Source of the DNA: Sclerurus mexicanus
Lineage: Eukaryota > Chordata > Aves > Passeriformes > Furnariidae
Reading direction: 5' to 3'
DNA: 64,000 bases
Assembly (NCBI GenBank): GCA_013396755.1
Contig: VWZF01001862.1
Span: 1,222,784 to 1,286,783, forward strand
This document shows, in pieces, positions 24,821-37,028 of the stretch; positions within the stretch are counted from its first letter, which is position 1; each line of letters starts with the position of its first letter. The notes under the pieces are model-generated. The model was not told the origin of the DNA and did not search any database. It worked only from the letters and a program-made list of their open reading frames with translations. The position numbers and the translations under genes are program-made.

Positions 24821-27800
24821 CAGTGGGGGGAAAAAAGCTGTTGCTGGTTCAGATGTTGAAGGCAGTGTAGGTGAAACACTCTGGGGCTGAGCAGGGAGGC
24901 AAAGCCCATCAGCTTACCTAGAACAGGGTTTGTAGGGCATAACTTTGAACCTCTTTTTGGACCTAGGTTGTCCAGGCAGAATCTAGGCTGAGCTTAATTC
25001 CCTGCTCCAGAGGAATGCTTAACTGCTGTAGGAGCACACCACAGACTGTTCTAGTAATTCTGTGTTCTCAGAGAAGCAAATGTTTTGGAGACATGCCAAA
25101 CTTAGCTATGTAAATCTCCTCTTAGGAAAGGGAACACCCACAGTAACCATGTATTTAAAAGCCCAATCTGAAATCTCGGATAGCACTCAATTTTTTTTAT
25201 TTTGTTTTTCCTTTCATTTTAATTTAAGCAGTCATCTTGTTGCAAATGGAAGCTATTAAATCTTTGGGCAACTGAAGCATCTCGGAGTGAAGTTTCCTTC
25301 ATGCTGTCCCGGCTGCAGGCAGAAAGTGAGCCCTTACTGGAACAGGATTTTCTAGGCTCCTGGGGGTGAAGGAAATCACGCAAAGGGCTGAATAACCCTG
25401 TCTCTGGAACTGTTAGAGGAAATATTGGGAAAGTGGAGAGACTCACTTGCTTTAAAATGGTCGTCTTTCACTGCACAGACCTCCTGACATGCTTGGAGTA
25501 GTACCAGCTTGAAATGTAGTGTCAGGACTCTCCAGGCTTTCTCTTTTTTTGTGTGCACTGCTTTTGTGTCACTCGTATATCATATTTTTGCTTGGCACCA
25601 TGTGGGTTTTTTTTATACTGCTGCTAATGCTTTGTGGATGTCTGTTCTCAGTTCTTCTTTTGATGACTGGGTTTTTATTAATTAACTTACATCTGCGTGG
25701 CAAAACTTCATTTTCAAGGTCAAACATATTCTACCGGTCATTTTATGGGAGTTGATGAAAAGGAGTTTGTCTTGTAAGCCAAACAAATAATTTGTCCCCT
25801 GATACTGTGATTATGTTCTCCTTATTCAAAAACTTTTGCAACTTTTCCTGATGACACTGATCTGAATGTGCTTTACAGATGACTCAGGGCTTTGCTGTAA
25901 AACTTGTAAATTATGTAATTAGATTTGTACGAACTGTTCTTCTGGAATAAACTGGAGTCACTTGGCCTTTGAGGGTTTATGCTGGGAAAATGATTTGCAT
26001 TTTTGTTTGTAGGACTCCAGATGAACAAAGCAATTGAGTGTGTGCTGAACTTTGGTAGATGTGGAAATAGTTTTTTTGGATGTTTTATTGCATGGTACAG
26101 TACTGCAAAGGAAAGCTGCTTGCATGTTCTGTAAATGATGCAAGAAAGATGTGTTTCCATAGTGGGAGTCATTGCCTTTTAGAACCCACGTGCTGAACAT
26201 TTCTCTCTCGGCAGTGGCTGACTCGAGCAGGGGCACAGACTGATGTTTCACACTAAATGACTTGCATTTAGGTGGCTGAAGGTGGGGGGATTCCTCTCTG
26301 TCTCTGCTGTTGCTGTATAGAAGAAGGATTTCAATTGCAAAGGAAGAATGCTGCTCAGTAGGATTAAGAATGGTAGCATTAGGGCCTAAAGTATCTTCTG
26401 GACTGATTATTGAGAGCCAGAGAGAGAAACTTCTGGTGATTTTAATAAGGTAGTGTTCTCCTTTTAAGACTGTCTAACTTCAGCTGAGCCTCTGGAGGTC
26501 ACCTTCCAGCTAGGAGATTTGTCTGTGGAAGGGGAATGGTGCCCTGAAATGGAGGGAAAAGATTGCACCTTGAATAAATGTGCAATAGGCAGGACTATGA
26601 GTGCCTTGCAACTGACTGCAAGCTTTCATGTGTGCAGCAGACAGTAGAAGCTGAGGTAAGGTCTGCTCAGGGCAGGCACACGTTTGAGAGGTAAACCAGG
26701 ATTTAACAATGATGAAGATTGAACACCAGTGCCCTCACTCTCTTCTGTCACAGCATGATGTAGTCTACATGTAGTCTGCTGTTTCTGTGATTTAAAATCA
26801 GCTTCCTCTGCCTCCCCTCCCTCCTCTCTGCTGTCAGTGATGGCATTTTCCAGATCCCTTCCCAGGACTCAACTCACATTCTGATCCTGAGCAGTCCTGC
26901 TCTCGGGTTTGCATTAAAGCCTCTGCCTTGGATGAAGATGATATACAGTAGTTGCTTTATTTACAGGAATGTCTCTGTAATGAGAAATGTCCTTCAGAGT
27001 TTCCCTCAAAGGATAGTCCAGCTGCTGTATATTCACATGTCCTGTTTCCTGGGACACCCATGGATTTCTCACTGCTCTGAATGAATGTAAATTTTCTTGC
27101 AAAGTTCTTAGGTATATTGGATCTGTGGTCATTTTGTGTGGTTTGGAGTGCTGCTCTGCTCTTTGCGTTGATGATTCATAGTGGTTCTTTGTGAGCAATG
27201 GTAATACATGATTTGCAGTGGTATTTAGCACACAACAGTGGTTTTCCAAGTGCTCATTTAAGAAAAAAAATCCTTAGAAGTGGAGGGAGATGCTCAAACT
27301 GCCTGATAGGTTTAAGATTGTCTCCACCATGGCCAAAATAATAAGCTGTGGGTACTGGTAGGAAGATCTGGAAGAGAGATGGGGTTCTTTTCCTGCAAAA
27401 TTTGACAGAGGCACCCCATAAGCAGTCCAAGGATTCTCAGAGAAAAACTGCAACCCTTTATGCACCCTCCTGTAAGCACTGAGCAGGCTGTTGGGCTTCC
27501 CCCAACCTCATCCTCCCTAACTGTGGGGAGTGCTTGTGAAATTCAGACCTGGATCACAACATCTGTGCTCTGAGCAGTGGGTTTGATCCAGGTTCTGACT
27601 GTGCAAGCTTCTGACTGCCAGATCAAATGGTTTGGGGCTTCTGGACACTGCTAGTGGCTGGGAAGAACTGTTGCACACTGATGTCTTGGGGTTGCTAAGT
27701 CATTTCCTTCATCTTGCATTTCTGATAAGATCTCTTTCTCTTTTCACTTAATCCCCTTCTCTTGGTGCGTGAGTTGGTGCCAGAATAAAAATGTATAGGT

Positions 27801-30346
27801 GCCCTTTACTCTGTCTCTTTCCTGTCCCCTCAGTTGGTGCTAATGCCTTGTCTGAGAGAAGCAGACCCCTCAGGGTGAATAAATACCTCTTTAATAAAGG
27901 GAAAAAATATTTTACTCTCCCTGATGCCAAAGGGCTGTGCTTGCAACAGCAGCAGGCAGTCCCTGCCTGATCCTCTGCCAGCACCTCCTTAGCCCAGTGT
28001 TTCCTAGAGGAGAGATTTTGGCTTCAGTGATGTATTACTTGCAAAGATAAGAAATTGTGGCCTTTACTGACTAGGCATAGCAAGTTTCTCTTGTTAAGAA
28101 TATTTCATTAAAACTTTATCCCTGCGTGCTGCAAACTGTTCTTGTCATAACAGTGTCCAGATGTGACTTTAAAATTGTCTGTATCCATTGGTTTTGATAA
28201 CCTCCTTTGGCAACTTACCCTCTGTACTGAGCACCTCATTCATTATCATGAGAAGATCTGCTTGAGTGCTTGGGTCTCTCCTGGTGTGGTTTTGGGGTTT
28301 TTTATTAGTGAGAGTCTCAATAAACTCAAATGCCAACTTATTTCATGCTGGCCAGGGCTTTAGAGTTCTTTGGTTGGAGACCAAACAAGTTAAAATAAAT
28401 CCCAAACATTTTGCCTTATCTCACTGGTGAAACACTGTCTGTAGGAGCTGAATTCATCCTCTTCTTTCTGCTGGTTTAGCCATTCGTTATTCCCCCTGCT
28501 TTTTCCATTCAATGCATCCCAGCCTCCCAGCACAGCAAAGCTCTTCTTTCCCATGCTTTGATTGAAACTTCCTTCCATTTCAGCTGTGCTTTACCAAGCA
28601 TACTTTGTCCTGAGCAGTAAAGGAAAGACACAGCTCCTCGATGCTGGCTGGTGAAGCCCATGCTGAGAATTCTTGTCTTCATACAATAACAGCCTTCCTA
28701 AGGAAGGCAGTGGGAATGGCACGCACACGTCATCCGCATTCTGGAAGGCAATGGCATCACTCAGGCTGGGATGATGTCCTTTGTTAATGTACCCTCTGGA
28801 CCTATTTGCATTCATACATACAGTGGGAAATTGTAAGGGCTTCATGAGAGCTATAACCAATAAAGCTTCTCAGGGGGAGATTCCGGGAGTGGGCTGTGTT
28901 GTTTCCGATTTGGAAGGTTTGCATTTTGGTTTTTGCTCACGAATACTTTACATCAGTCTTGCATTTTTGATTTTTTGTTCTATTTAAAAGGCGTATTTTG
29001 AATTCTCAGCAGGATTTTTCTTTACGGTAGTCTAGTGTTACAACCACACATAGCTTAAAAACTAAAGATTAAATATTTACTTTATGAGCAACCTTTGGTA
29101 TATTATTTTCCCTTTGTCCTAATGATGTACAAATATCTATAAAAAGGGCTTTTTCTGATTTTTCACTTATTATCTTTCAACGATGGTTGCTACTGCTTTT
29201 GACCACTTGTTTCATAACCACCTGTTTGTGAGGCTGTTTTGTACCAGGGTATTGGTTTGAATGACCTGGATGCTGGCACCCCTCTGGTACTGACAGAGCT
29301 GGAGCTTTAACAACAATCTGTCTCAGTAATGACACTTATTAGTTCCTGGGGAGTCCTTAAATTGGGCAACCTCCATATCTTCCTGTCACTTCACATCTGT
29401 GGCTTGCAGCAGTGCCAAGGGGAGCCAGGTTCAGCAAACCACATGCCGACTTCATCCTTGCATATTTAGAGAAGTAGTTTCTGATATTCTTGTGTCCTAC
29501 TCTGCTTCCCTGATTAAGTCTTTCTCTTGAAAATCCATTTATGATGCAAATGCTACCCTCTTGCATGTGTTCTTGAATATTTTTCCATCATTAATTTTCA
29601 GTTTTATCCAATACCAGGCCTATTGCTGAAAATTCAATGCCTAGAGATGTAAAATACAGGAGCATGAAGGTTTCAATAGTGACTTGAAGCATAAATCCTT
29701 GAATTCACATTTATTTTGTCTTTCCTGACAAGAGATGACGACACTAAAGGGCAAGAGTAGGTAGGAGTAGAATTAAGGAGTGATGATTCTGGATTCCTTG
29801 ATGTGTGGAAGACAAGAATTTGAGATCTTCCCAGCTTTCATTGTTCTTCAGTCATTTCAAATGAATCAGCATCCTATCAGTGGTGCAGTTTTGCTTCACT
29901 GTTGCAAGAATAGCATGAGTCAATGGAGTTGAAGTATGGTGCTATGCAGATAGTAACACTTCAGTCATGTCAGCAGAGAAAAACAGCAAGTGCTGCCCCT
30001 GTCAGTCCAAGGCTTGGCTGAAAACCTGCTCAGAGCTGCCTGTTCCTGCCTCCTGTGATCCTGAGAATCAGACTGGCCCTTTTTGTGGCTCCAGAAAGCA
30101 CTGGCTAATGCCAGTTCTGCAATAAGGAAAAACACTCGCTACAGACAGCACTCTAATGCCAGCCATGCCCCTGCCTGAAGCTCGTCGGTGGCATTGCTGT
30201 CCCCCGGGTTGTCCCTGTGGCCACAGGACACTATTGAGGTTGGAGGACACAGGCAGATGCACAGCAGGCAGCTTGTAGCCTGTATTGAAGGGGAACAGTG
30301 TTTATAGGATTTTTTTAAAAGACATTTGTTTGATGCATTCCATCCT
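24821..30346. other. Noncoding unique sequence
   Basis: No gene recognised. A hydrophobic open frame at 25519-25755 comes from T-rich sequence. At 26468-26647 a 59-codon open run begins near a plausible acceptor and ends just before a donor-like 'gag|gtaagg', but it has no family match. A perfect 10-bp inverted repeat lies at 27547-27593. I saw no transposon remnants that I could name, and no RNA genes. Confidence 0.65.
27547..27593. repeat. 10-bp perfect inverted repeat
   Basis: 'acctggatca' at 27547-27556 is matched by its exact reverse complement 'tgatccaggt' at 27584-27593 across a 27-base spacer. Inside the spacer, 'tgctctgagca' is itself a 5-bp inverted repeat around one base, so a folded RNA or cruciform would have a stem with a nested hairpin. 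I see no target-site duplication or transposase remnant, so it is not called a transposon. Confidence 0.7.
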
Positions 30347-30406
30347 AAAAACAAAACAAATAAACCAACCAACAAAAACAAACAAACAAAAAACCAAACA
30401 AAAACC
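30347..30406. repeat. AAAC-type A/C-rich simple repeat
   Basis: About 60 bases of almost pure A and C on the plus strand, built from AAAC and AACC words with one 'aaat' interruption. It is degenerate rather than a clean microsatellite. A poly-G run lies about 190 bases to the right. Confidence 0.85.
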
Positions 30407-30600
30407 CTAAGTAGTGCTCCAAAAAATGACCAAAGTACTGATTTCTGTCAGAATTTTCTCGCCACCAGAATTGTGTTGCCTATTGGAAAGACCACAAGTG
30501 TGAGAATAGATTACCCTAAATTGTGGTCTTGCTTTTGTTATGTGAAGTAATATTCCTGTTTGTTGCAGTTTTATTTCCTATAATTTCAGCTTGAGTGGCT

Positions 30601-30619
30601 GGGGGGGGGGGCGGGGGGG
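30601..30619 (+). repeat. Poly-G run (G11-C-G7)
   Basis: Eleven G at 30601-30611, one C, then seven G at 30613-30619. It can form a G-quadruplex on the plus strand in principle. Runs of this purity are prone to length variation and to sequencing or assembly error, so the exact count may be unreliable. Confidence 0.85.
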
Positions 30620-32504
30620 AAAGCACGGTTTGTTTTCTGATGATTACAATATAAGCATGGCATAATACTCTAAAATTTCCCCTGGAGCAAATGGTGCTGT
30701 TGCTGTGAGGCAAATGTCTCATACTCTGGAGTGGACCCCCAAGTATCCAGCATGGGAGAGTCCCAATAACCTCACACAGCAGGGAGGCAGAAAATTGGGA
30801 AGAGAAACCCTTGGGTTGCCCATGCTAATGACCTCTATCCCCTGCATTCCCTACAAACGGTAAACTCTGTGCATCCTTCTTCCTAAATGACAAAAGAATC
30901 TGAACCTTTAATCCTCTTTCTCTAATTACCTTACATCTGTACCTTGCTTGATTTGGGTCTTAATGCAGCAAAGCTTTTTAAGCATTTTAAATGGTTTTCC
31001 TTAATCAGATCCTTGGGTTCTAATTCAAATACTCCCAGAGGCCTTTCTTCCCTGTTTTGGACTGTGTTTCCACATTTCCAGACAGAAGCAAAACATGGTA
31101 AAATTTCTGCATCCTTGGCATGACTCACAGAAACCACTTATCAGAGCTTGAAAGCATTTTGGCTCTTTTTCTCTAAGTATGCTGGCAAAAAGCTGGTCTG
31201 ATGTGTAGGTACAGTCAGAACAGACCTTTCCATAGGGCTCAGGAGCTGCTGCTGGCACTGCTGGGAATGCTCCAGGGTGATCACAGGAAATACTGCTGTG
31301 TCCCACTGCCTACCCTCACTCCTGGGGTGCTCCCCAGGGCTCTCCACATCCTCCTGCCTGCTAGGAACTGGCAGCACCTTGCGTATGGTCATGAAAGGTC
31401 CACCTTTCATCCTCTTCCAAAGGGAAGAACTTTGATTCTTTCAGAGTATTTCCTGTAGTTTTCATGCCCACTTCAAAGCTACTTCAGAAACTTGATTTGC
31501 TGTTTTGCTACCCAGAGCTTGGTTCTCACCATCTTCCTATGACTGAACCAGCAAAAAGCAACCCCTCTCCTGTTCTGCAGCACCTCCCTTTTTATTTGGT
31601 GCCAGACTGGTGTCTAGTGGGCTTTGTGTGGTGCATTTAGTTCTTACTGCAGGCAAGCATCAAGCATATTTAACCTATTTCTGCCTTTGTGTATGACTCT
31701 TCGGTGCCTCTGCCCTGCCCTCCTTCTCTAGCTAATTTGCTCATAAGAGTTGCACCTATTTATACTCAAGAAGCCCAGAAAGGATGCACAGGACTCCTGG
31801 CACTTGCAAGCAGTTCCCATATTGCTTCTGCCACTAAGCACTGTTGTTTCCCCCATCTCCATCCCTGTCTTCTCTACCAAGGCTGCGAGGCAGAGATCCC
31901 CCCTCTCTTTTCAAAGATGGTTATGGTTTTGGCTGAGCCCTGCAGGCTTCTGTGTAATACAGAGTAATATTTCCTCTAATTTAGTTAACTATGAGTATTC
32001 TCCTGGTGTGTTGCATTGAAGATTTGGTGTTGCTAGGCAGGTTGCTATTGCCAAACACTCCAGTGGTACTGAAGAGCACTCCCTGACTTTTTAAGAGGAG
32101 TAGTTCAGGCAATGTTGAAGAGCATGTCATGATGTGCAGCATACCTCTTCTATGGTAAAGCCAGATAATTTATGCTCCTATAGAACCTCCTCTGAAGGAG
32201 TCTGTGTGCTTTTAAAGGAAGCTTTATGAATCTGCTCAGTTTTTATAGAATTGTATGGGTGTTGTCCATGTTTAAAATTTTATCGGTCATCTTCATTGTG
32301 ACAGAAAATTGAGTTTCCCTTTTATTAGCCTATAATGGTGGCTGGTATATGTCACACCACTCACAGTAAAAAAAAATAAAACAAAGTCTACTTTAAAGTT
32401 GGAAACTCTGCTGTATTTCATATTTCCACTGCCCCAAGGAACTAGCTTAAAATTGCTTTACTGCTTTTCAAAAAAAAAAGTGTTCTGGCTGGATTTGGAA
32501 CTGA
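30620..32504. other. Noncoding unique sequence
   Basis: No gene recognised. The interval at 31200-31460 is GC-richer and open in several frames on both strands ('ctgctgctggcactgctggg' near 31246), but has no recognisable protein. Near 31690-32020 two plus-strand frames are open together, again without a signature. No repeats beyond short homopolymers were seen. Confidence 0.65.
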
Positions 32505-32605
32505 AGTGGATTGTTGTATCCCTATTTCACATTAAAGAAGCTAAACTGTAAGGAAGAGCTGCTTCTGCACTTATCACAAATCTGTGGCAAAGAGCCATAG
32601 GTTAT
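32505..32605 (+). repeat. Probable MIR/CORE-SINE relic
   Basis: The order of words follows the MIR core and 3' part: 'tatccctatttcacattaaa' corresponds to the 'tatccccattttacagatga' block, 'gaagctaaactg' to 'gaaactgag', 'cacttatcacaaatctgtgg' to the 'cttgcccaaggtcacacag-agt-agtgg' block, and 'caaagagcc' to 'cagagcc'. It is heavily diverged, as expected of an amniote-age SINE. The 5' tRNA-derived head is not recognisable. Confidence 0.55.
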
Positions 32606-33599
32606 AAAGTGCAGATGAATTCAGGGAAAGTCTCTCTAGTAAAGTATGGAACCAATTTCATTGCCTCTTTGTCCACAAAATGGCCAGTGGGCATACAAGG
32701 CAACAAAGGACGTCCCAAGACAATTGATACAGGTGAAAAGAACCTTCAGAGTGACAGTGACATGGGAAGGTAGCCATGCCCCACATCCAAGAGATGCAGC
32801 ACATCCCCAGATTTGCAGACTGCAGCTACAGAGAGCAATTTTTACTTTTCCCTCATGTTCAGATTCCCTCTTTCACACTGGGCCCTGTTCCAGCTTCTGC
32901 TGAAGTTGAAAGCAAAGTCCTGGCTGAAGGCCCCAGGGCAGGTTTTGTCCTCTACTTCTCCAGCCATTGGCCCTTGGGGTTGAAAGGAAGGAGTCGCTGC
33001 TTCCCACTACTCCGCTCTCTAAAATGCAGCTGGCGCTCTGGCAACCTGGCAGACTTGGTTTTTCTCTGTCTTTATGGTACTTCACATGTCAGCTCTGCAT
33101 CTCAGCTGGAAATTGGAGGCGTTACTGTGATATTATAATAATCATTGTGGGCAAATTCGCAAAGGATTCTGGGCTCAGTAGATGTTTTCTCTTGGGTTTG
33201 GCTGCTGGTGTCCACCTGCACATGTTCTGTTGCCATAATCTTGCCTGAGCACATTGCAAGTGCCCACCGTTTACTTTTGGGATTCATCAAACACATCATT
33301 AAATTACTTCGGCAGGTTAATTGAAGAAGCTACATGAGTTCAGGTGCTGGGATGAGCTGAGTGATAATCCCCTCTGTGTGTTTTGAAAGCTCATCTCAAA
33401 ATCATTAAGTATGCAGTTATTTTCCCGTTTTAAATAAATATTGCCATAAAGGGCCCAGTCCTTGCTAGTATAGACAGTGCTTCTTGGGCAGTTGTGTGAA
33501 GGCATCTTTCGGAGGAGGACACAAAAGGGCAAACCATAAACCCAAAGAAAAACACTTTTATAGAGCAAGTCAGATTAAAATCAAGCAGGCTGTGGAGGA
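32606..33599. other. Noncoding unique sequence
   Basis: No gene recognised. Plus-strand frames at 32646-32903, 32776-33138 and 32967-33248 overlap one another and a minus-strand frame. None has a domain or splice support. 'ttccaacc' at about 33786 recalls a CR1 tail but its flanks do not match. Confidence 0.6.
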
Positions 33600-33720
33600 A
33601 ATTATGCCTGGTTTAGTGTACTTTAATTAATCTATTTTAGGTTTGCATCACTAATTAATCTCTTTTATGGTTCACATTACTGCATGCAACTGCATATTTC
33701 CAATGTGATAGCTTGTCCTA
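33600..33720. promoter_or_regulatory. Candidate homeodomain/POU-site cluster built on a tandem duplication
   Basis: Two abutting diverged units, 33624-33651 and 33652-33680, each begin with the identical 10-mer 'taattaatct'. They continue with related 'ttta-ggttt/cgcatcac' and 'tttatggttcacattac' segments. TAATTA is a classic homeodomain core and TAATCT fits K50-type (OTX/PITX-like) preference. 'tttgcat' (33642-33648) and 'tgcatgcaactgcata' (33681-33696) supply octamer-like POU half-sites. The cluster is dense for its length and carries no open frame. Enhancer function is inferred, not shown. Confidence 0.35.
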
Positions 33721-36659
33721 ACTGCTAGCATATCCTTGTAAAATAAATAAGCAGTCCTTTCAGCCTCCAGTTGCTCTCTGTGGATTTCCAACCTTTCAAT
33801 GACTTCCCTGAAATGCAGAGTAGCTATTGTGGGAGATGGGATTCTCTGCATGACGGGAAATAACTTTTAAGAGCCATAACAGGGGCTGCTGGCTATTTAA
33901 AGGATGTGATGTGATAAAATCCTTGAGCAAAAGACTTGCTTTTTGGGAATTTTAACTCTTTAAAATCACCCATCTCTTATGCCCAGTATTTGTGAGAGTC
34001 AGTGAAAGCTTTGTAATGTACTGGGGCAGAGGATATGTGAAGGCTCTCACTATGGACAGATACATCATGATGCAAGTGAGAGTGAACATGGAAATGTCAG
34101 AACTAACTGTTCTCTTGGATGTTGCTGTAATGAAAACCAACTCCTTGCAGTCAGCTGTTTGCACAGCCCTATAAGAATCCAGGGCTGGACAAAGTGCTTT
34201 AAAGCTGATTGATTTGCTGTGAAAACAAAACCCTCTGGTGGTCTTGCTTCAACTGCAAATCTATTGGGAGTATGTTCTTTCACTCCCAGCTGTGTGTAAG
34301 GTACAGGACAGGACTTAGTCTTTCAGCACTGGAATAATCTAACTTCCAAAAGTAAAGGAATCGATGGATTAGACATCACTTTTAGCCTACTCATTGAGGG
34401 CTGCCTCTGTCCTAGCAGATGAATGGGACTGTGGCTGGATTAAACTCTGACACCCAATATTTTATCAAGAGAGATGGAATGAGACTGATCAGTGGGTAAT
34501 CTGAAAGCAGAGGCTGTGATTAATTGAGCAGTAGGAAAAAGGAGGCTTCCATGTTTCTGATAGGGTCTTAAAGAGGCTTTGCAGATCCTGAGGAATCCTT
34601 GATATCTAGTTGGAGAGAAGCTGTGAAAAAATTAATCGCTGCTGTGTGAAGGGAGGCCCTTTCACTGCCAGGGGTGTGCAGCATGCTGCCTCTGAGAAAG
34701 AGTGAAGGGGGAAACAAAGCGTGTGGCTGAGATGCATGACAAATTAAACCTCTGGATAACCCCATGTCAGTAAATCACTTGCCTCAAACACTAGTACCTC
34801 ATTCCTCAACATGCCATGAAATCGTGTAAAAGCAGGACTTCACACCCTGTGTATTTGAAGCTGAAGCCTTACTTAAGTGCAGAAAATAACAGATCTTGGG
34901 AAAACTCTGCAGGGCTATTGTGTAACATGTGGTGTACCTGAACGTGCTGTCCAGTCAAAGCATCCCATGGTTAAGGTGAAAGCAGGGAAAAACCTATGCT
35001 ATGGTATTTGGGAACTCAGAAAGTTGAGCATGTTATCTTGAATCTCCATAGAAAACTGCACCAATCTCCATCATCTGGGGACCAGTCTCTGTTCTGAAAC
35101 CTTTGTGGCAAGCTGGGACCTTTCTGTACAATGTAAGGTCTTTTTCCAGACCCTCATACATGATAAAATGGTTTAATTGTAAAAAGCTCTCATTAGTTAC
35201 TAAATAACCAAGATAGCCACTGTATACCAATAGTTATGGGTAATGTAGCATTCCCAATTAAATTATATATATGCTGGAAGTGAGCCAGCAAGAGCACTTT
35301 GGGCAACCTTTCCTCTGCCTCCCTGTGCTGTCCCTACTGCGCAGCCCCCCAGAGAACCCAGACCAGATGCAGCCCATGTGTTTGGATAGACTTGCTCCTT
35401 TGCACTTCCTTTGGTAGGCAGGGCAGAAGTGGAGAAGAATCTCTGTGTGTGCACATGTGTGTTTTCAGGCACATGAAGGAAGTCTGTGCCTCTGTTAACA
35501 CTGTTTTATTAGAGGACTTAAAGCAAGATGATGAGCTCTGAAATGGGCTCAAAAACTCAAACAAATTCTTTTGCCTCTTGCATATTTTTCTGATAGTGGT
35601 TGCTCAGAAGTCCCATGTTTGAGGCAGTAAAACGTGACTTCCAGCTGAAACTGAGTTGTGGTGTATTTCTGCTGCAGACTCCTGGGTGTTGCTGCATGGA
35701 AACACAGTTCTAGGTAATTGCACACATTTTGCAAATGGTGTTAAATTTCAAATCCAGATGCAAATTCTGGTAATGCCTGCTGTCCTTCAGGCTCTAACAC
35801 CACCACCAGCTCCAGCCAATTGTGGCCATATATGAAATAAAATGGTGCAAATAGCTATGCCATTTATTGAATCTTGCATGAAATGTTGAAACTTTGATGT
35901 GTTTGTGAAGCAGGGATGCTGATACAGGGTGGTGGGAAGGAAAAGGGGTGAGGAAGGTGGGCACAATGCTGGGTGGCTGACCCTGCACGACTGACTGCAC
36001 TAAAGTGTAACCCATTGTAGGCAAGGGGATTTGGGCAGAGGGATGTCAAGGAAATTGTGCTTTGGGGTTTGCTTCATTTCAGAATGAAAGTTTGACTGTA
36101 AACTGGATAAAGTGTTTTACCAGTAGGCAACCCTGAATCTGCAGGGAAAAGGCAAAGGGGGGAAAATGAGAATATACAGAGTTTGTTGATCAGCAGCAAA
36201 TAAGTGCAGCTTGTTTTGGAGGATTGCTTTTGTGTATCAGAGGCAAGCTCCCATCCCTGGTGTCCCTGCCAGGCTGTAAGTTGAGAGCTCACAACTTCTT
36301 CTCCAGTGGGTACCGGAGCAGCCTTCCAGGAGGAGTAGCTGTTGGGGCTGTGCCTGGAGAGCTGTGAGACTCATGACCTTCAGCTCAGCTCTGGGGTTTG
36401 ATCTCCTCTCTACTGTGGGAGAAGCTCCATCTGGCTTGTTTTACTCAGCACAGAAATGTTCACATCTCTTTTTTCAGTCTGAGACTGTTCTCATCTTTAA
36501 GTCTTGCTGAACAAATGAGATATTGTTCACTAGTTCTGAGAGCTGTTTGTTAGTTAAAAAGAAATGAAATCTCCTTTCTCTCTTGTAGAAGAGAATGTTA
36601 ATTGAAGTAACAAATAGTTTAACACTATCTTGTTTAAAAAAAAAAGTTCTAATAAATGT
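33721..36659. other. Noncoding unique sequence
   Basis: No gene recognised. A GC-richer patch at 35290-35480 is open on both strands without a recognisable product. A TATA-like run 'aattatatatatg' lies near 35261-35274 but has no associated transcript evidence. No repeats were identified. Confidence 0.65.
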
Positions 36660-36960
36660 TTAACACTTTAACAAAGTTCAGTACACGCTCCAGCAGCACT
36701 GCATCTGTATTTCCTCTGCTCTTTTTTTAAGCTTGGCATACAAAGTACCATTTAAATACCATGGTGAAAAGGGCAAGCATTCAATTTAATGCCTTTGAAA
36801 TTATTCTAGAATTAAATCCTGGGCAATATATCTCAGTCGAGCAGTGTTGCATGTAGCCACATGCAGCTAATGAGCCATCAAAGGCAATGCGTTAAATCCC
36901 CATGCATACAGTACACAGATCCTTTATTTCTGCTGTCATAACACAAATCATGAACCTTGA
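36660..36960. promoter_or_regulatory. Candidate conserved noncoding block with TCF/LEF-like site
   Basis: Repeat-free sequence with many AT-rich homeodomain-like words ('attcaatttaatgcc', 'gaattaaatcc'), an exact 'atcaaagg' TCF/LEF-type core at 36877-36884, 'ccatgcatac' near 36900 and a CACATG E-box near 36858. No open frame runs through it. Texture and motif mix recall developmental enhancers, but conservation is unmeasured and each motif alone is expected by chance at this length. Confidence 0.3.
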
Positions 36961-36980
36961 TTCTAAATCAAACACAGGTA

Positions 36981-36996
36981 AAAGAAAGAAAGAAAG
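36981..36996. repeat. (AAAG)4 microsatellite in purine-rich tract
   Basis: Four AAAG units, followed by a purine-rich stretch reaching about 37028 ('ggggaaaaaataaaa', then 'aaggaaaaaggaggga'). Confidence 0.85.
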
Positions 36997-37028
36997 GGGA
37001 AAAAATAAAACAAAAGGAAAAAGGAGGG

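Noticed and set aside
25519..25755. Strongly hydrophobic open frame resembling a membrane protein
   Set aside because: Hydrophobicity follows from T-rich codons in an AT/T-rich stretch. Non-ATG start and no family resemblance.
33781..33815. CR1-like ttccaacctttcaatgactt
   Set aside because: Lacks the ggtctt prefix and the terminal octamer of CR1, and flanks do not match.
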